6,020 nucleotides of DNA from Candidatus Melainabacteria bacterium (GTDB lineage Bacteria > Actinomycetota > Actinomycetes > Mycobacteriales > Pseudonocardiaceae): assembly GCA_903970565.1 (NCBI GenBank), contig CAJCJE010000121.1, forward strand, positions 1 to 6,020. The letters are read 5' to 3'. Under the pieces are notes generated by a model, which saw only the letters and a program-made list of their open reading frames with translations, did not search any database and had not been told where the DNA came from. Made by a program: the position numbers and the translations under genes. Positions 1-6,020 of this stretch are shown here, piece by piece; within the stretch, counting starts at the first letter, position 1, and each line of letters opens with the position of its first letter.

Positions 1-896
1 GGGGTTCCCCCCGCCGCGAACGTGACAGCCAGGACCAGGTCGGACTTCACCATGTGTCTGCGCGCCCCGACCGCGTGCGCCAGTTGCGCAGCGTGTTCGG
101 CCGCCGCGCGCCCCTGCTCCGGTTGGCCGGCGGCGAGCTCGATTTCCGCCTTCACCCATCCGGTACGCACCTTGGCCCGCCAGCCACCCACTCGGCCCTC
201 AGTGAGCAGGGCCTGCGCGGCAGCGTGTAACCGGCGTGCCTGACTCAGCTGGCCGAGGCCGATCGCGTCGGCGGCCAGCCCGAGCAGCACATCGGACCAG
301 GCCCCACCGAGGTCGATCCCGTTCGGGTCCGCCTCGCTCACATCCCCGCCCTCGGGATTCCCCCGGCTCGGGTCCGCGCCGTCCGGATGGTCCCCGGCGC
401 CCGAACCCCGCGCACCCGACCCCCGCGCGCCGGGTCCGGTGCTGCCTGGCCGTTCCGCGCGGCCCGTGTCCTCGGGCCGGCCGGCACCCGCCGTGGGATC
501 AGGCCCCCCGTTCAGATCCGTCCCGTTGGTCGGGCCCACCCCCGTGGCCACGGACGGCTCAGCCGCGACAACGGCCGGTGGTCGGCCGAGTCGCGCCAGC
601 GCGGCAAGGGCAGCGGAGTCCAGTCGGCGGGCCGCGGCATGGCCACCGAGCTGCCTACGGTGCGAGGCGAGTGTCGCGCCGGCGAGCGCGACGAACACCG
701 GGTCTCGCCCCACCATCAGCTGCCGCAACACGGTGGCAGCTGCCGCATAGTGCCCTTGACCGCCCAGCGCGACTGCGGCCAACCAGCGGGTCCTGGCCGC
801 GCCGGCGAGCGCGGCACCGTGTACATCGGCGTCGGGTGAGTCGCCGAAGGCGGCCGCGAGCACCCGCTGCTCGCGACCCAGGTGGTCCTTGTTCAT
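1..896 (-). CDS. Conserved hypothetical TPR-like protein (Rv3415c-type), 3' end cut by the window edge
   Basis: This frame stays open from an ATG at 896-894 to the window edge: 298 complete codons and no stop. A purine-rich stretch (TAGGGG) lies about 8 bases upstream of the ATG. Residues 1-110 are alanine-rich helices with TPR-like spacing (for example RTRWLAAVALGGQGHYAAAA at 35-54). Residues about 112-197 are a low-complexity Gly/Pro/Asp/Ala linker. Residues about 198-298 return to TPR-like helices (GLGQLSQARRLHAAAQALL at 213-231, IELAAGQPEQGRAAAEHAA at 252-270). I see no catalytic motif, signal peptide or membrane segment. The position next to divergent whiB3 and beyond groEL1 matches M. 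tuberculosis Rv3415c, where sigD follows downstream; sigD would lie outside this window. Function is unknown. A helical-repeat scaffold or protein-binding role is inference only. Confidence 0.72.
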   Translation of the reverse strand, partial: MNKDHLGREQRVLAAAFGDSPDADVHGAALAGAARTRWLAAVALGGQGHYAAAATVLRQLMVGRDPVFVALAGATLASHRRQLGGHAAARRLDSAALAALARLGRPPAVVAAEPSVATGVGPTNGTDLNGGPDPTAGAGRPEDTGRAERPGSTGPGARGSGARGSGAGDHPDGADPSRGNPEGGDVSEADPNGIDLGGAWSDVLLGLAADAIGLGQLSQARRLHAAAQALLTEGRVGGWRAKVRTGWVKAEIELAAGQPEQGRAAAEHAAQLAHAVGARRHMVKSDLVLAVTFAAGGT

Positions 897-965
897 CTGT
901 GTCGACCCCTACTCGACGACCGGTTTCCACCCGTTCTCCGACCGTCGTTTCCGCGCACCGCGCCT

Positions 966-1010
966 GATCCCCTGCCGCTCGATCTCGTGCTGCCAGATCC
1001 CGTGCCGCGA
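966..1010. repeat. Three tandem degenerate 15-bp repeats
   Basis: The three units GATCCCCTGCCGCTC (966-980), GATCTCGTGCTGCCA (981-995) and GATCCCGTGCCGCGA (996-1010) sit head to tail without gaps. Ten of the 15 positions are identical in all three: GATC, C6, TGC at 8-10, and GC at 12-13. A weaker fourth unit may begin at 1011 (GACC...). The array lies 70-115 bases upstream of the TPR-like gene's start, probably in its promoter or leader. It could be a small minisatellite or a set of protein-binding sites. Confidence 0.5.
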
Positions 1011-1015
1011 GACCG

Positions 1016-1048
1016 GGTGAAACTGCCGAAAACTGGTGGAACTGCCGA
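1016..1048. repeat. 14-bp imperfect direct repeat, 19-bp period
   Basis: GGTGAAACTGCCGA (1016-1029) and GGTGGAACTGCCGA (1035-1048) match at 13 of 14 positions. A third AACTGG lies between them at 1031-1036, so the AACTG core occurs three times about 9-10 bases apart (1021, 1031, 1040), close to one helical turn. This spacing suits a regulator binding one face of the DNA, upstream of the minus-strand TPR-like gene. No known operator consensus was recognised. Confidence 0.45.
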
Positions 1049-1118
1049 TACGTGATCCATTGCGACCAGTCTGGCCTGGGGCACCGACAATTCCGCTGAG
1101 CCTGTCCTTGCCTGTCCT

Positions 1119-1192
1119 CGGCTCGGCTGTGTCTCCCCCCACCGTCCCCCTGGACGTCCCCCCGGACGTCCCGACGAAACACAGCCGAGCCG
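1119..1192. repeat. 14-bp perfect inverted repeat with a 46-base loop
   Basis: CGGCTCGGCTGTGT at 1119-1132 is the exact reverse complement of ACACAGCCGAGCCG at 1179-1192. The 46-base loop contains two copies of the palindrome GGACGTCC (1152-1159 and 1164-1171), 12 bases apart in C-rich DNA. A transcript from either strand could fold this into a branched hairpin. No U-tract follows, so a simple terminator is unlikely. It may be a leader structure or paired operator half-sites. Confidence 0.5.
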
Positions 1193-1245
1193 GTGGCGCA
1201 GGTCCCCCGCGACCGCGCCGATGAACAGGAGGCGGGTCACCCCGC

Positions 1246-1384
1246 TCAGATACCTACCGCGACCCGTTCAATTTCCTCAGCCGCCGCGGCCAGGTCCGCC
1301 GGCAGGGTGAGGTGGAGGCTGACCGGAGCCGACAGGCAACTGGATCTCGGCCTCCGACGGCGACCACGAAATGCCCTTCGGAGC
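1246..1384 (-). pseudogene. Possible frameshifted gene remnant (low confidence)
   Basis: On the minus strand, the frame ending at a TGA (1248-1246) reads VSLHLTLPADLAAAAEEIE and a few further residues, with GC-rich third positions and protein-like composition. Just upstream, near 1325-1372, a different minus frame reads ISWSPSEAEIQLPVGS, also with GC-rich third positions. Joining the two needs a one-base shift near 1325-1330. A TAG at 1387-1385 closes the upstream frame and no start codon or ribosome-binding site is visible. This could be the decayed tail of a gene or chance coding-like sequence. No family is recognised. Confidence 0.2.
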
Positions 1385-1481
1385 CTAATCACGCAGAGTG
1401 TCCGATTTCGGCGGTGCCACTCCAGAACACGATCCACCTCCCCCCTACGGATGAATTCCTTTGCTGTGCACCGGACGCCTC

Positions 1482-1510
1482 TTGAACAAGTTTTGGCTCG
1501 CTTCTACTGT
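1482..1510 (+). promoter_or_regulatory. Candidate housekeeping-type promoter of whiB3
   Basis: A -35-like TTGAAC (1482-1487) and a -10-like TACTGT (1505-1510) are separated by exactly 17 bases, in the least GC-rich part of the intergenic region. They match the TTGACA and TATAAT consensus at 4/6 and 3/6 positions. Transcription would start near 1517, giving a leader of about 55 bases before whiB3. Confidence 0.35.
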
Positions 1511-1554
1511 GATCATCGCTGGGCCAAATGGAGTAAAGCCAGTGGTTCCGGTGC

Positions 1555-1562
1555 GGAGGAGG
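1555..1562 (+). promoter_or_regulatory. Strong ribosome-binding site fixing the whiB3 start
   Basis: GGAGGAGG lies 9 bases before the ATG at 1572. It decides the start, because the same frame stays open upstream to 1461 and the upstream extension does not resemble WhiB proteins. Confidence 0.85.
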
Positions 1563-1571
1563 CGATCTTTT

Positions 1572-1886
1572 ATGGCGGATACTCGGAGGCTTCCGGGCCC
1601 CAATGCCGATGTGTGGGACTGGCAGCTCGACGGTTCCTGCCGAGGCATGGACAGCGCGTTCTTCTTCCACCCGGACGGTGAGCGTGGACCGGCCCGGGCC
1701 CGGCGGGAAGCCAGGGCCAAGGCGGTCTGCCAAGCATGTCCGGTACTGGAGTTGTGTCGACGGCACGCACTCGCCGTGCAGGAGCCCTATGGCATCTGGG
1801 GTGGCCTGTCGGAGTCCGAACGCGAGTCGATCATCAAATCCCGCAAGCGCAAGCTGGTTCGCCGCGAGGTGGCCGTTGCGCGCTGA
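1572..1886 (+). CDS. whiB3: WhiB3-family Fe-S redox-sensing transcriptional regulator
   Basis: This 104-aa cytoplasmic protein is a WhiB-family (Wbl) regulator. These bind a 4Fe-4S cluster through four cysteines and act with the principal sigma factor; WhiB3 in mycobacteria responds to redox state and controls lipid and virulence genes. The four cysteines are C23 (SCRGMD), C53 and C56 (VCQACP) and C62 (LCRRHA), the C-X29-C-X2-C-X5-C pattern. The turn motif GIWGG is at 74-78, followed by LSESERE and a basic tail (KSRKRKLVRR, 89-98) likely to contact DNA. The N-terminus LPGPNADVWDWQ, the motif FFHPDGERG and the cysteine positions match M. tuberculosis WhiB3 as I remember it (102 aa). The start is set by GGAGGAGG 9 bases upstream. 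The gene converges on groEL1 and a perfect hairpin begins inside its stop codon. All expected cluster ligands are present. Confidence 0.96.
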   Translation: MADTRRLPGPNADVWDWQLDGSCRGMDSAFFFHPDGERGPARARREARAKAVCQACPVLELCRRHALAVQEPYGIWGGLSESERESIIKSRKRKLVRREVAVAR

Positions 1887-1921
1887 TCAGCGGTGCCAGG
1901 GGAGAGCTGGCACCGCTGATC
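1885..1921 (+). terminator. Hairpin terminator at the whiB3 stop codon
   Basis: GATCAGCGGTGCCAG (1885-1899) and CTGGCACCGCTGATC (1907-1921) form a perfect 15-bp stem with a 7-base GGGAGAG loop. The stem begins with the last two bases of the whiB3 stop codon. No U-tract follows, which is common for actinobacterial terminators; it may also protect the mRNA 3' end. Confidence 0.75.
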
Positions 1922-2055
1922 GCCGGCGCGGATTTCGCCGGTGGCGCGGGAACGCAGGTGCCGAGCTGGCTGTGCGGACTGTGGGAAGCTGACAGCGCGG
2001 GACCGGCGGAAGCGGGACGGGTAGCACGAGGGAGAACGCGGGACGACGGCGAAAC

Positions 2056-2097
2056 GAACTGAGGGGCGATACCGTGATCGGTATCGCCCCTCAGTTC
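2056..2097 (-). terminator. Perfect 19-bp hairpin, probable groEL1 terminator
   Basis: GAACTGAGGGGCGATACCG (2056-2074) pairs perfectly with 2079-2097 across a 4-base TGAT loop. It starts 70 bases past the groEL1 stop on the minus strand, where the stem is followed by GTTTCG, a weak U-tract. It also lies downstream of whiB3, so it could stop transcripts from both directions. The 135 bases between it and the whiB3 hairpin hold no supported feature. Confidence 0.75.
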
Positions 2098-2167
2098 ATT
2101 CGGGACGCGCGTTGTGACACGGCAGAACGACGCTCGGTGCGACCGGGTCGCCGCTGCCGGGTCGAAC

Positions 2168-3874
<1,707 letters not shown>

Positions 3875-3891
3875 CTAGAGCGTGGCGGTCG

Positions 3892-4185
3892 TCAGTTGAC
3901 GACGGCCAGCACGTCGCGGGCGGAGAGGATCAGGTATTCCTCGCCGTTGTACTTGACCTCGGTGCCGCCGTACTTGGAGTAGATGACGACGTCGCCGACA
4001 GTGACGTCCACGGGGACGCGGTTGCCCTTGTCGTCGATCCGGCCCGGCCCGACGGCCAGAACCTTGCCCTCCTGGGGCTTCTCCTTGGCGGTGTCCGGAA
4101 TGACGAGGCCGGAAGCCGTCGTCGCCTCGGCCTCACTCGCCTGGACAACGATCTTGTCCTCGAGCGGCTTGATGTTCACGCTCAC
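3892..4185 (-). CDS. groES: 10-kDa co-chaperonin GroES
   Basis: This 97-aa protein forms the heptameric lid of the GroEL ring. The sequence starts [15 protein letters not shown], carries the mobile loop (about 19-38) with the GroEL-contacting GLVIP segment at 26-30, then [10 protein letters not shown] (40-49), [20 protein letters not shown] and the C-terminal [15 protein letters not shown]. Length and motifs are typical of Cpn10. The chosen start is GTG at 4185-4183, because GGAGG lies 8 bases before it and the product then begins like other actinobacterial GroES proteins. A GTG five codons upstream (4200) overlaps that ribosome-binding site and is unlikely. It is the first gene of the groES-groEL1 operon, under a promoter overlapped by a CIRCE operator. 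Confidence 0.97.
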   Translation of the reverse strand: MSVNIKPLEDKIVVQASEAEATTASGLVIPDTAKEKPQEGKVLAVGPGRIDDKGNRVPVDVTVGDVVIYSKYGGTEVKYNGEEYLILSARDVLAVVN

Positions 4186-4193
4186 CGCTATGA

Positions 4194-4198
4194 CCTCC
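4194..4198 (-). promoter_or_regulatory. Ribosome-binding site fixing the groES GTG start
   Basis: GGAGG on the minus strand (4198 down to 4194) is 8 bases before the GTG at 4185. It overlaps the alternative upstream GTG at 4200, which argues against that start. Confidence 0.85.
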
Positions 4199-4281
4199 AC
4201 GGGTCGTCGAAAGCGTTGGCAGTTGGTACGGCTTCCGCTACCCCGTCGTCGCGGGTGCCGGGGCAGGCGCAGGCCGTGTAA

Positions 4282-4308
4282 CTAGCACTCTACCCATGCG
4301 AGTGCTAA
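4282..4308. promoter_or_regulatory. CIRCE operator (HrcA-binding site) of groES-groEL1
   Basis: The plus strand reads CTAGCACTC, nine bases (TACCCATGC), then GAGTGCTAA. This is the CIRCE inverted repeat TTAGCACTC-N9-GAGTGCTAA with one mismatch in 18 arm positions; on the minus strand the first arm is perfect. CIRCE is bound by the heat-shock repressor HrcA. It lies 97 bases upstream of the groES start and overlaps the predicted promoter, so HrcA should block RNA polymerase until heat or misfolding stress. Confidence 0.95.
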
Positions 4309-4316
4309 CTGTTCAA
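4287..4316 (-). promoter_or_regulatory. Predicted groES-groEL1 promoter
   Basis: On the minus strand, TTGAAC (4316-4311) and TAGAGT (4292-4287) resemble -35 and -10 boxes (4/6 matches each) with an 18-base spacer. The CIRCE element covers the spacer and the -10 box. The predicted start near 4280 leaves a groES leader of about 95 bases. Confidence 0.55.
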
Positions 4317-4530
4317 GGAGGGTGTGGCCGGCCTGCGGACAAAGGCCTGAGCTGCACAAACCAGCGGAGGACGGGCCAGGCGCCCCGGTCCCGTCGCAAC
4401 GGCTCGGATTCGCGGTCACGTCGAGTATGCCGCACTACCTCCTCCGCCATCTCGACACCGAGATAACGGGTCGGACCAGACCGTTGTCGGCTCGCGGGCG
4501 GACTGCCAGACTGCACCCGGGGTGATCGCT
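4317..4530. other. Intergenic region upstream of groES and the small membrane-protein gene
   Basis: These 214 bases separate divergent groES from the small plus-strand gene. Short open frames on both strands here have no ribosome-binding site, membrane segment or recognisable motif. I see no RNA gene. The promoter of the downstream small gene is presumably here but no clear -35/-10 pair stands out. Confidence 0.4.
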
Positions 4531-4704
4531 TTGTGGACAAAGCCGCCGAAGACCAATACGCACGAGTGGTTACGAACAATATCGCTGCTGCTCGCGCTGC
4601 CGATGTTCTTCATCCTGATGGGCCTGGCCATCAAAGGCTGCGGTGACCCGTGTGGCTGCCGGGACGCAATGGCACATCCGGCCGCGATTCACACCAGCCG
4701 CTAG
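4531..4704 (+). CDS. Small single-pass membrane protein with a C-terminal Cys cluster (hypothetical)
   Basis: The predicted 57-aa product has a short basic N-terminus (MWTKPPKTNTHEWLR), a hydrophobic segment at about 17-34 (ISLLLALPMFFILMGLAI) and a tail with three cysteines, GCGDPCGCRD (36-45), a C-X3-C-X-C pattern. Positive charge before the membrane segment predicts an outside-facing tail. The TTG at 4531 is chosen because GGTGATC (4521-4527), a 7-base match to the 16S rRNA 3' end, precedes it at good spacing; an in-frame GTG at 4522 lies inside that site. Third-codon GC is lower than in the neighbours. No family is recognised. It lies between divergent groES and the methyltransferase gene, in the same direction as the latter. 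A metal, cluster or disulfide role for the cysteines is conjecture, and it may not be a real gene. Confidence 0.4.
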   Translation: MWTKPPKTNTHEWLRTISLLLALPMFFILMGLAIKGCGDPCGCRDAMAHPAAIHTSR

Positions 4705-4899
4705 CGCATTCCGGCCTGTTTCGCCGACCGTGACAATGGCCTGGCCGATCACCTGGGCACGGACCGCGACGGACCGATGAGCGGCGCCCGGGTGGCAACG
4801 CCGCGCAGAGGGAAAACCTTGCCACCGGGGCCGCCACCGCTACCGGCCCGGCCTCGACGGTCGATCGTGATCGAGACGGCGAGGCAGTCGACAAATCGA

Positions 4900-4913
4900 A
4901 AAAGGTACCTTTT
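4900..4913. repeat. 14-bp perfect palindrome in the AT-rich island
   Basis: AAAAGGTACCTTTT is its own reverse complement. It lies about 166 bases upstream of the methyltransferase start and just before a candidate promoter. A dimeric regulator could bind it. No known consensus was matched. Confidence 0.4.
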
Positions 4914-4920
4914 CATTCCA

Positions 4921-4949
4921 TTGCACCCCTCATATCCCGAATATATATA
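4921..4949 (+). promoter_or_regulatory. Candidate promoter of the methyltransferase gene
   Basis: A weak -35-like TTGCAC (4921-4926) is followed after 17 bases by TATATA (4944-4949) within the ATATATATAT tract. The -35 match is only 3/6; the -10 is good but its register is ambiguous. It would give a leader of about 120 bases. Confidence 0.3.
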
Positions 4950-5068
4950 TAGACGTTGCCCGCGAAATCGCGCCGAGTAGGCAATCAATCACGTGGGGAC
5001 ATGCGGACAACCGGGGTATCCGACTACGCTGTGCGCGGGAACGAGTGAGAAGTGTCAGCACCCACCGG

Positions 5069-5073
5069 GGAGG
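5069..5073 (+). promoter_or_regulatory. Ribosome-binding site supporting an internal start of the methyltransferase gene
   Basis: GGAGG (within GGGGAGG, 5067-5073) is 5 bases before the in-frame GTG at 5079 and 8 before a TTG at 5082. The first in-frame GTG at 5052 has only a weak purine stretch upstream. Confidence 0.6.
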
Positions 5074-5078
5074 CAGTC

Positions 5079-5894
5079 GTGTTGCAGGGCGAGGACCTGA
5101 CCGCGTTTCCTGCCGAATTCGATCCCGAGCGGCCCAGTGCCGCGCGGGTGTACGACTACTACCTCGGTGGCGCGTCCAATCTCAAGGTCGACCGCGACTT
5201 CGGCAAGAAGGTCCTGGAAGTCCTGCCGGAGGCCCGCGACTACGCCCTCTACAACCGGGCCTTCCTGCGCCGCACCGTCCGGTACTGCGCGGCCAACGGC
5301 ATCCGCCAGTTCCTGGACATCGGCTCCGGCATCCCGACCGTCGGGCACACCCACGAGATCGCCCGGCAGATCGACCCGGTCTGCCGGGTCGTCTACGTCG
5401 ACAACGAGCCACTCGCGGTCGCGCACAGCGAACTGCTGCTCACCGACAACCCGAACGCCGCCGCGGTGCACGCCGACATCCGCAACCCCGGTGCGGTGCT
5501 GGGCGCGGCGGAGACCAAGCGGTTACTGGACTTCGACGAGCCGATCGCGGTGCTGATGGTGGCCCTGCTGCACTTCGTCCCCGATGCCGACGACCCGAAG
5601 AGTCTGCTCAAGCGCTACCACTCGGCGCTGGCCCCCGGCAGCTACCTGGTGATGTCCCATGTCACCGACGAAGGTCTGAACCTCCGGGTCGGCGCGGCGG
5701 CCGAGATGTACCGGACCACCGACCGGCCGGCCTGTGTGCGCGACCGCGAGCAGATCACCGAACTGTTCGACGGCTTCGAACTGGTCGAACCGGGCGTGGT
5801 GCTGACCCCGCAGTGGCGGCCGGACTCGCCGACCGAGTCCGTTGATCCCAGCCGCGCGGCGGCACTGGGCGGGGTGGGCAGGAAGGTCATCTGA
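5079..5894 (+). CDS. SAM-dependent methyltransferase, PF04672 (DUF574) family
   Basis: This 271-aa protein belongs to the actinobacterial family of S-adenosylmethionine-dependent methyltransferases (Methyltransf_19/DUF574), many copies of which occur in Nocardia and Streptomyces. Typical marks in order: the N-terminal signature PSAARVYDYYLGGASN (19-34); motif I FLDIGSGIPT (78-87), which binds SAM; the acidic end of strand 2, VVYVDNEP (104-111), which contacts the SAM ribose; ADIRNP (132-137); LLHFVPDADD (163-172); SHVTDEG (193-199); and a C-terminal EPGVVLTPQWRPD (237-249). Length is normal and no key segment is missing. The substrate is unknown. The GTG at 5079 is preferred because of GGAGG 5 bases before it; starting at 5052 would add nine residues. 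It has no visible partner gene and converges on the gene at the window's right end. Confidence 0.92.
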   Translation: MLQGEDLTAFPAEFDPERPSAARVYDYYLGGASNLKVDRDFGKKVLEVLPEARDYALYNRAFLRRTVRYCAANGIRQFLDIGSGIPTVGHTHEIARQIDPVCRVVYVDNEPLAVAHSELLLTDNPNAAAVHADIRNPGAVLGAAETKRLLDFDEPIAVLMVALLHFVPDADDPKSLLKRYHSALAPGSYLVMSHVTDEGLNLRVGAAAEMYRTTDRPACVRDREQITELFDGFELVEPGVVLTPQWRPDSPTESVDPSRAAALGGVGRKVI

Positions 5895-5955
5895 GTCGCT
5901 CGCCGGCCGGGTGTGCTCCGACCTCGGCGGTCCCGGGTGTCGGGCGTCCTGGACG

Positions 5956-6020
5956 TCAGGCGTCCTTGGCGTCCGCGCGGGACTCCTCGGTGTAGGCCTC
6001 GACGAGTTGGCGTTCGGCGT
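5956..6020 (-). CDS. C-terminal end of an unidentified gene, cut by the window edge
   Basis: On the minus strand the last 20 codons read AERQLVEAYTEESRADAKDA, followed by TGA (5958-5956). Eighteen of 20 third positions are G or C, as expected of coding DNA here, and the composition is that of a charged, helical, soluble C-terminus. The other two minus frames read as Pro/Arg/Gly-rich shadow sequence. The gene converges on the methyltransferase gene with 61 bases between stops and no clear terminator hairpin in the gap. The fragment is too short to name a family. Confidence 0.55.
   Translation of the reverse strand, partial: AERQLVEAYTEESRADAKDA

Larger units (their letters stand above)
897..1571. 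other. Divergent intergenic region between the TPR-like gene and whiB3
   Basis: This 675-base stretch has no convincing intact gene. It should carry the promoters of both flanking divergent genes. It holds a triple 15-bp repeat (966-1010), a 14-bp direct repeat (1016-1048), a 14-bp inverted repeat (1119-1192) enclosing two copies of the 8-bp palindrome GGACGTCC, a possible frameshifted gene remnant on the minus strand (1246-1384), and a candidate whiB3 promoter (1482-1510). Base composition becomes visibly less GC-rich over about 1440-1550, as expected of a promoter zone. Confidence 0.6.
4705..5078. other. Intergenic region with AT-rich island, upstream of the methyltransferase gene
   Basis: No supported gene lies here. 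Composition changes sharply at about 4890-4955, where poly-A/T runs and an ATATATATAT tract interrupt otherwise GC-rich DNA. The island holds a 14-bp palindrome and a candidate promoter. Open frames across it on both strands lack ribosome-binding sites and protein-like composition. Confidence 0.45.

Noticed and set aside
236..967. A 243-codon plus-strand open frame and its neighbours over 1-970
   Set aside because: The product is Arg/Pro-rich shadow sequence antisense to the TPR-like gene, which has a proper start, ribosome-binding site and helical protein composition.
893..1240. A 115-codon minus-strand frame in the whiB3 upstream region
   Set aside because: Its composition is Arg/Gly/Ser-rich without recognisable motifs, it overlaps the start of the TPR-like gene in another frame, and it crosses the repeat elements.
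1461..1571. A longer whiB3 product starting at 1461
   Set aside because: The extension covers the predicted promoter and the ribosome-binding site, and does not resemble WhiB N-termini; GGAGGAGG fixes the start at 1572.
4313..4579. An 88-codon minus-strand frame upstream of groES
   Set aside because: There is no ribosome-binding site or motif, and it overlaps the better-supported small membrane-protein gene on the other strand.
4749..4988. A 79-codon minus-strand frame across the AT-rich island
   Set aside because: It starts at a TTG without a ribosome-binding site, and its composition follows the underlying base composition.
5014..5019. GGGTAT as a -10 element of a SigF-type promoter upstream of the methyltransferase
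   Set aside because: No GTTT-like -35 element lies 15-17 bases upstream, so the match is isolated.
5943..5974. Three GGCGTCC copies near the right-hand gene's stop codon
   Set aside because: Two of the three lie within or across coding DNA (Lys-Asp-Ala codons), and such 7-mers are common at this GC content.

Overview
The window looks like chromosomal DNA from a high-GC actinobacterium of the Corynebacteriales, most likely Nocardia or a close relative. Three things support this: a WhiB-family Fe-S regulator, a GroEL1-type chaperonin with a histidine-rich tail, and the arrangement groES-groEL1 / whiB3 / conserved hypothetical gene, which I recall from Mycobacterium tuberculosis (Rv3418c to Rv3415c). 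The assignment rests on protein motifs and remembered gene order, not on a database search.

Layout. (1) 1-896, minus strand: the N-terminal 298 codons of a TPR-like conserved hypothetical protein (Rv3415c position), cut by the window edge. (2) 897-1571: a long divergent intergenic region with a triple 15-bp repeat, a 14-bp direct repeat, a 14-bp inverted repeat and a possible frameshifted gene remnant. (3) 1572-1886, plus strand: whiB3 with an excellent ribosome-binding site and a candidate promoter, ending in a perfect 15-bp hairpin. (4) 1922-2167: the convergent whiB3/groEL junction, with a perfect 19-bp hairpin as the probable groEL terminator. (5) 2168-4185, minus strand: the groES-groEL1 operon, with a strong hairpin between the genes and a promoter overlapped by a CIRCE operator (HrcA site) upstream of groES. 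(6) 4531-4704, plus strand: a probable 57-aa single-pass membrane protein with a Cys cluster. (7) 4705-5078: intergenic DNA with an AT-rich island and a 14-bp palindrome. (8) 5079-5894, plus strand: a SAM-dependent methyltransferase of the actinobacterial PF04672 (DUF574) family. (9) 5956-6020, minus strand: the last 20 codons of an unidentified gene.

How the parts work together: groES-groEL1 is a stress-inducible folding operon under HrcA/CIRCE control. WhiB3 is a redox-sensing transcription factor transcribed towards it. The two operons share a junction with a strong hairpin at the end of each. The TPR-like gene is transcribed divergently from whiB3, so the 675-bp region between them probably holds control elements for both. 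I see no phage, IS, CRISPR, rRNA or tRNA features, and nothing that amounts to a clearly new multi-gene system. The most unexplained parts are the repeat-rich whiB3 upstream region, the groES-groEL hairpin and the small Cys-tailed membrane protein.
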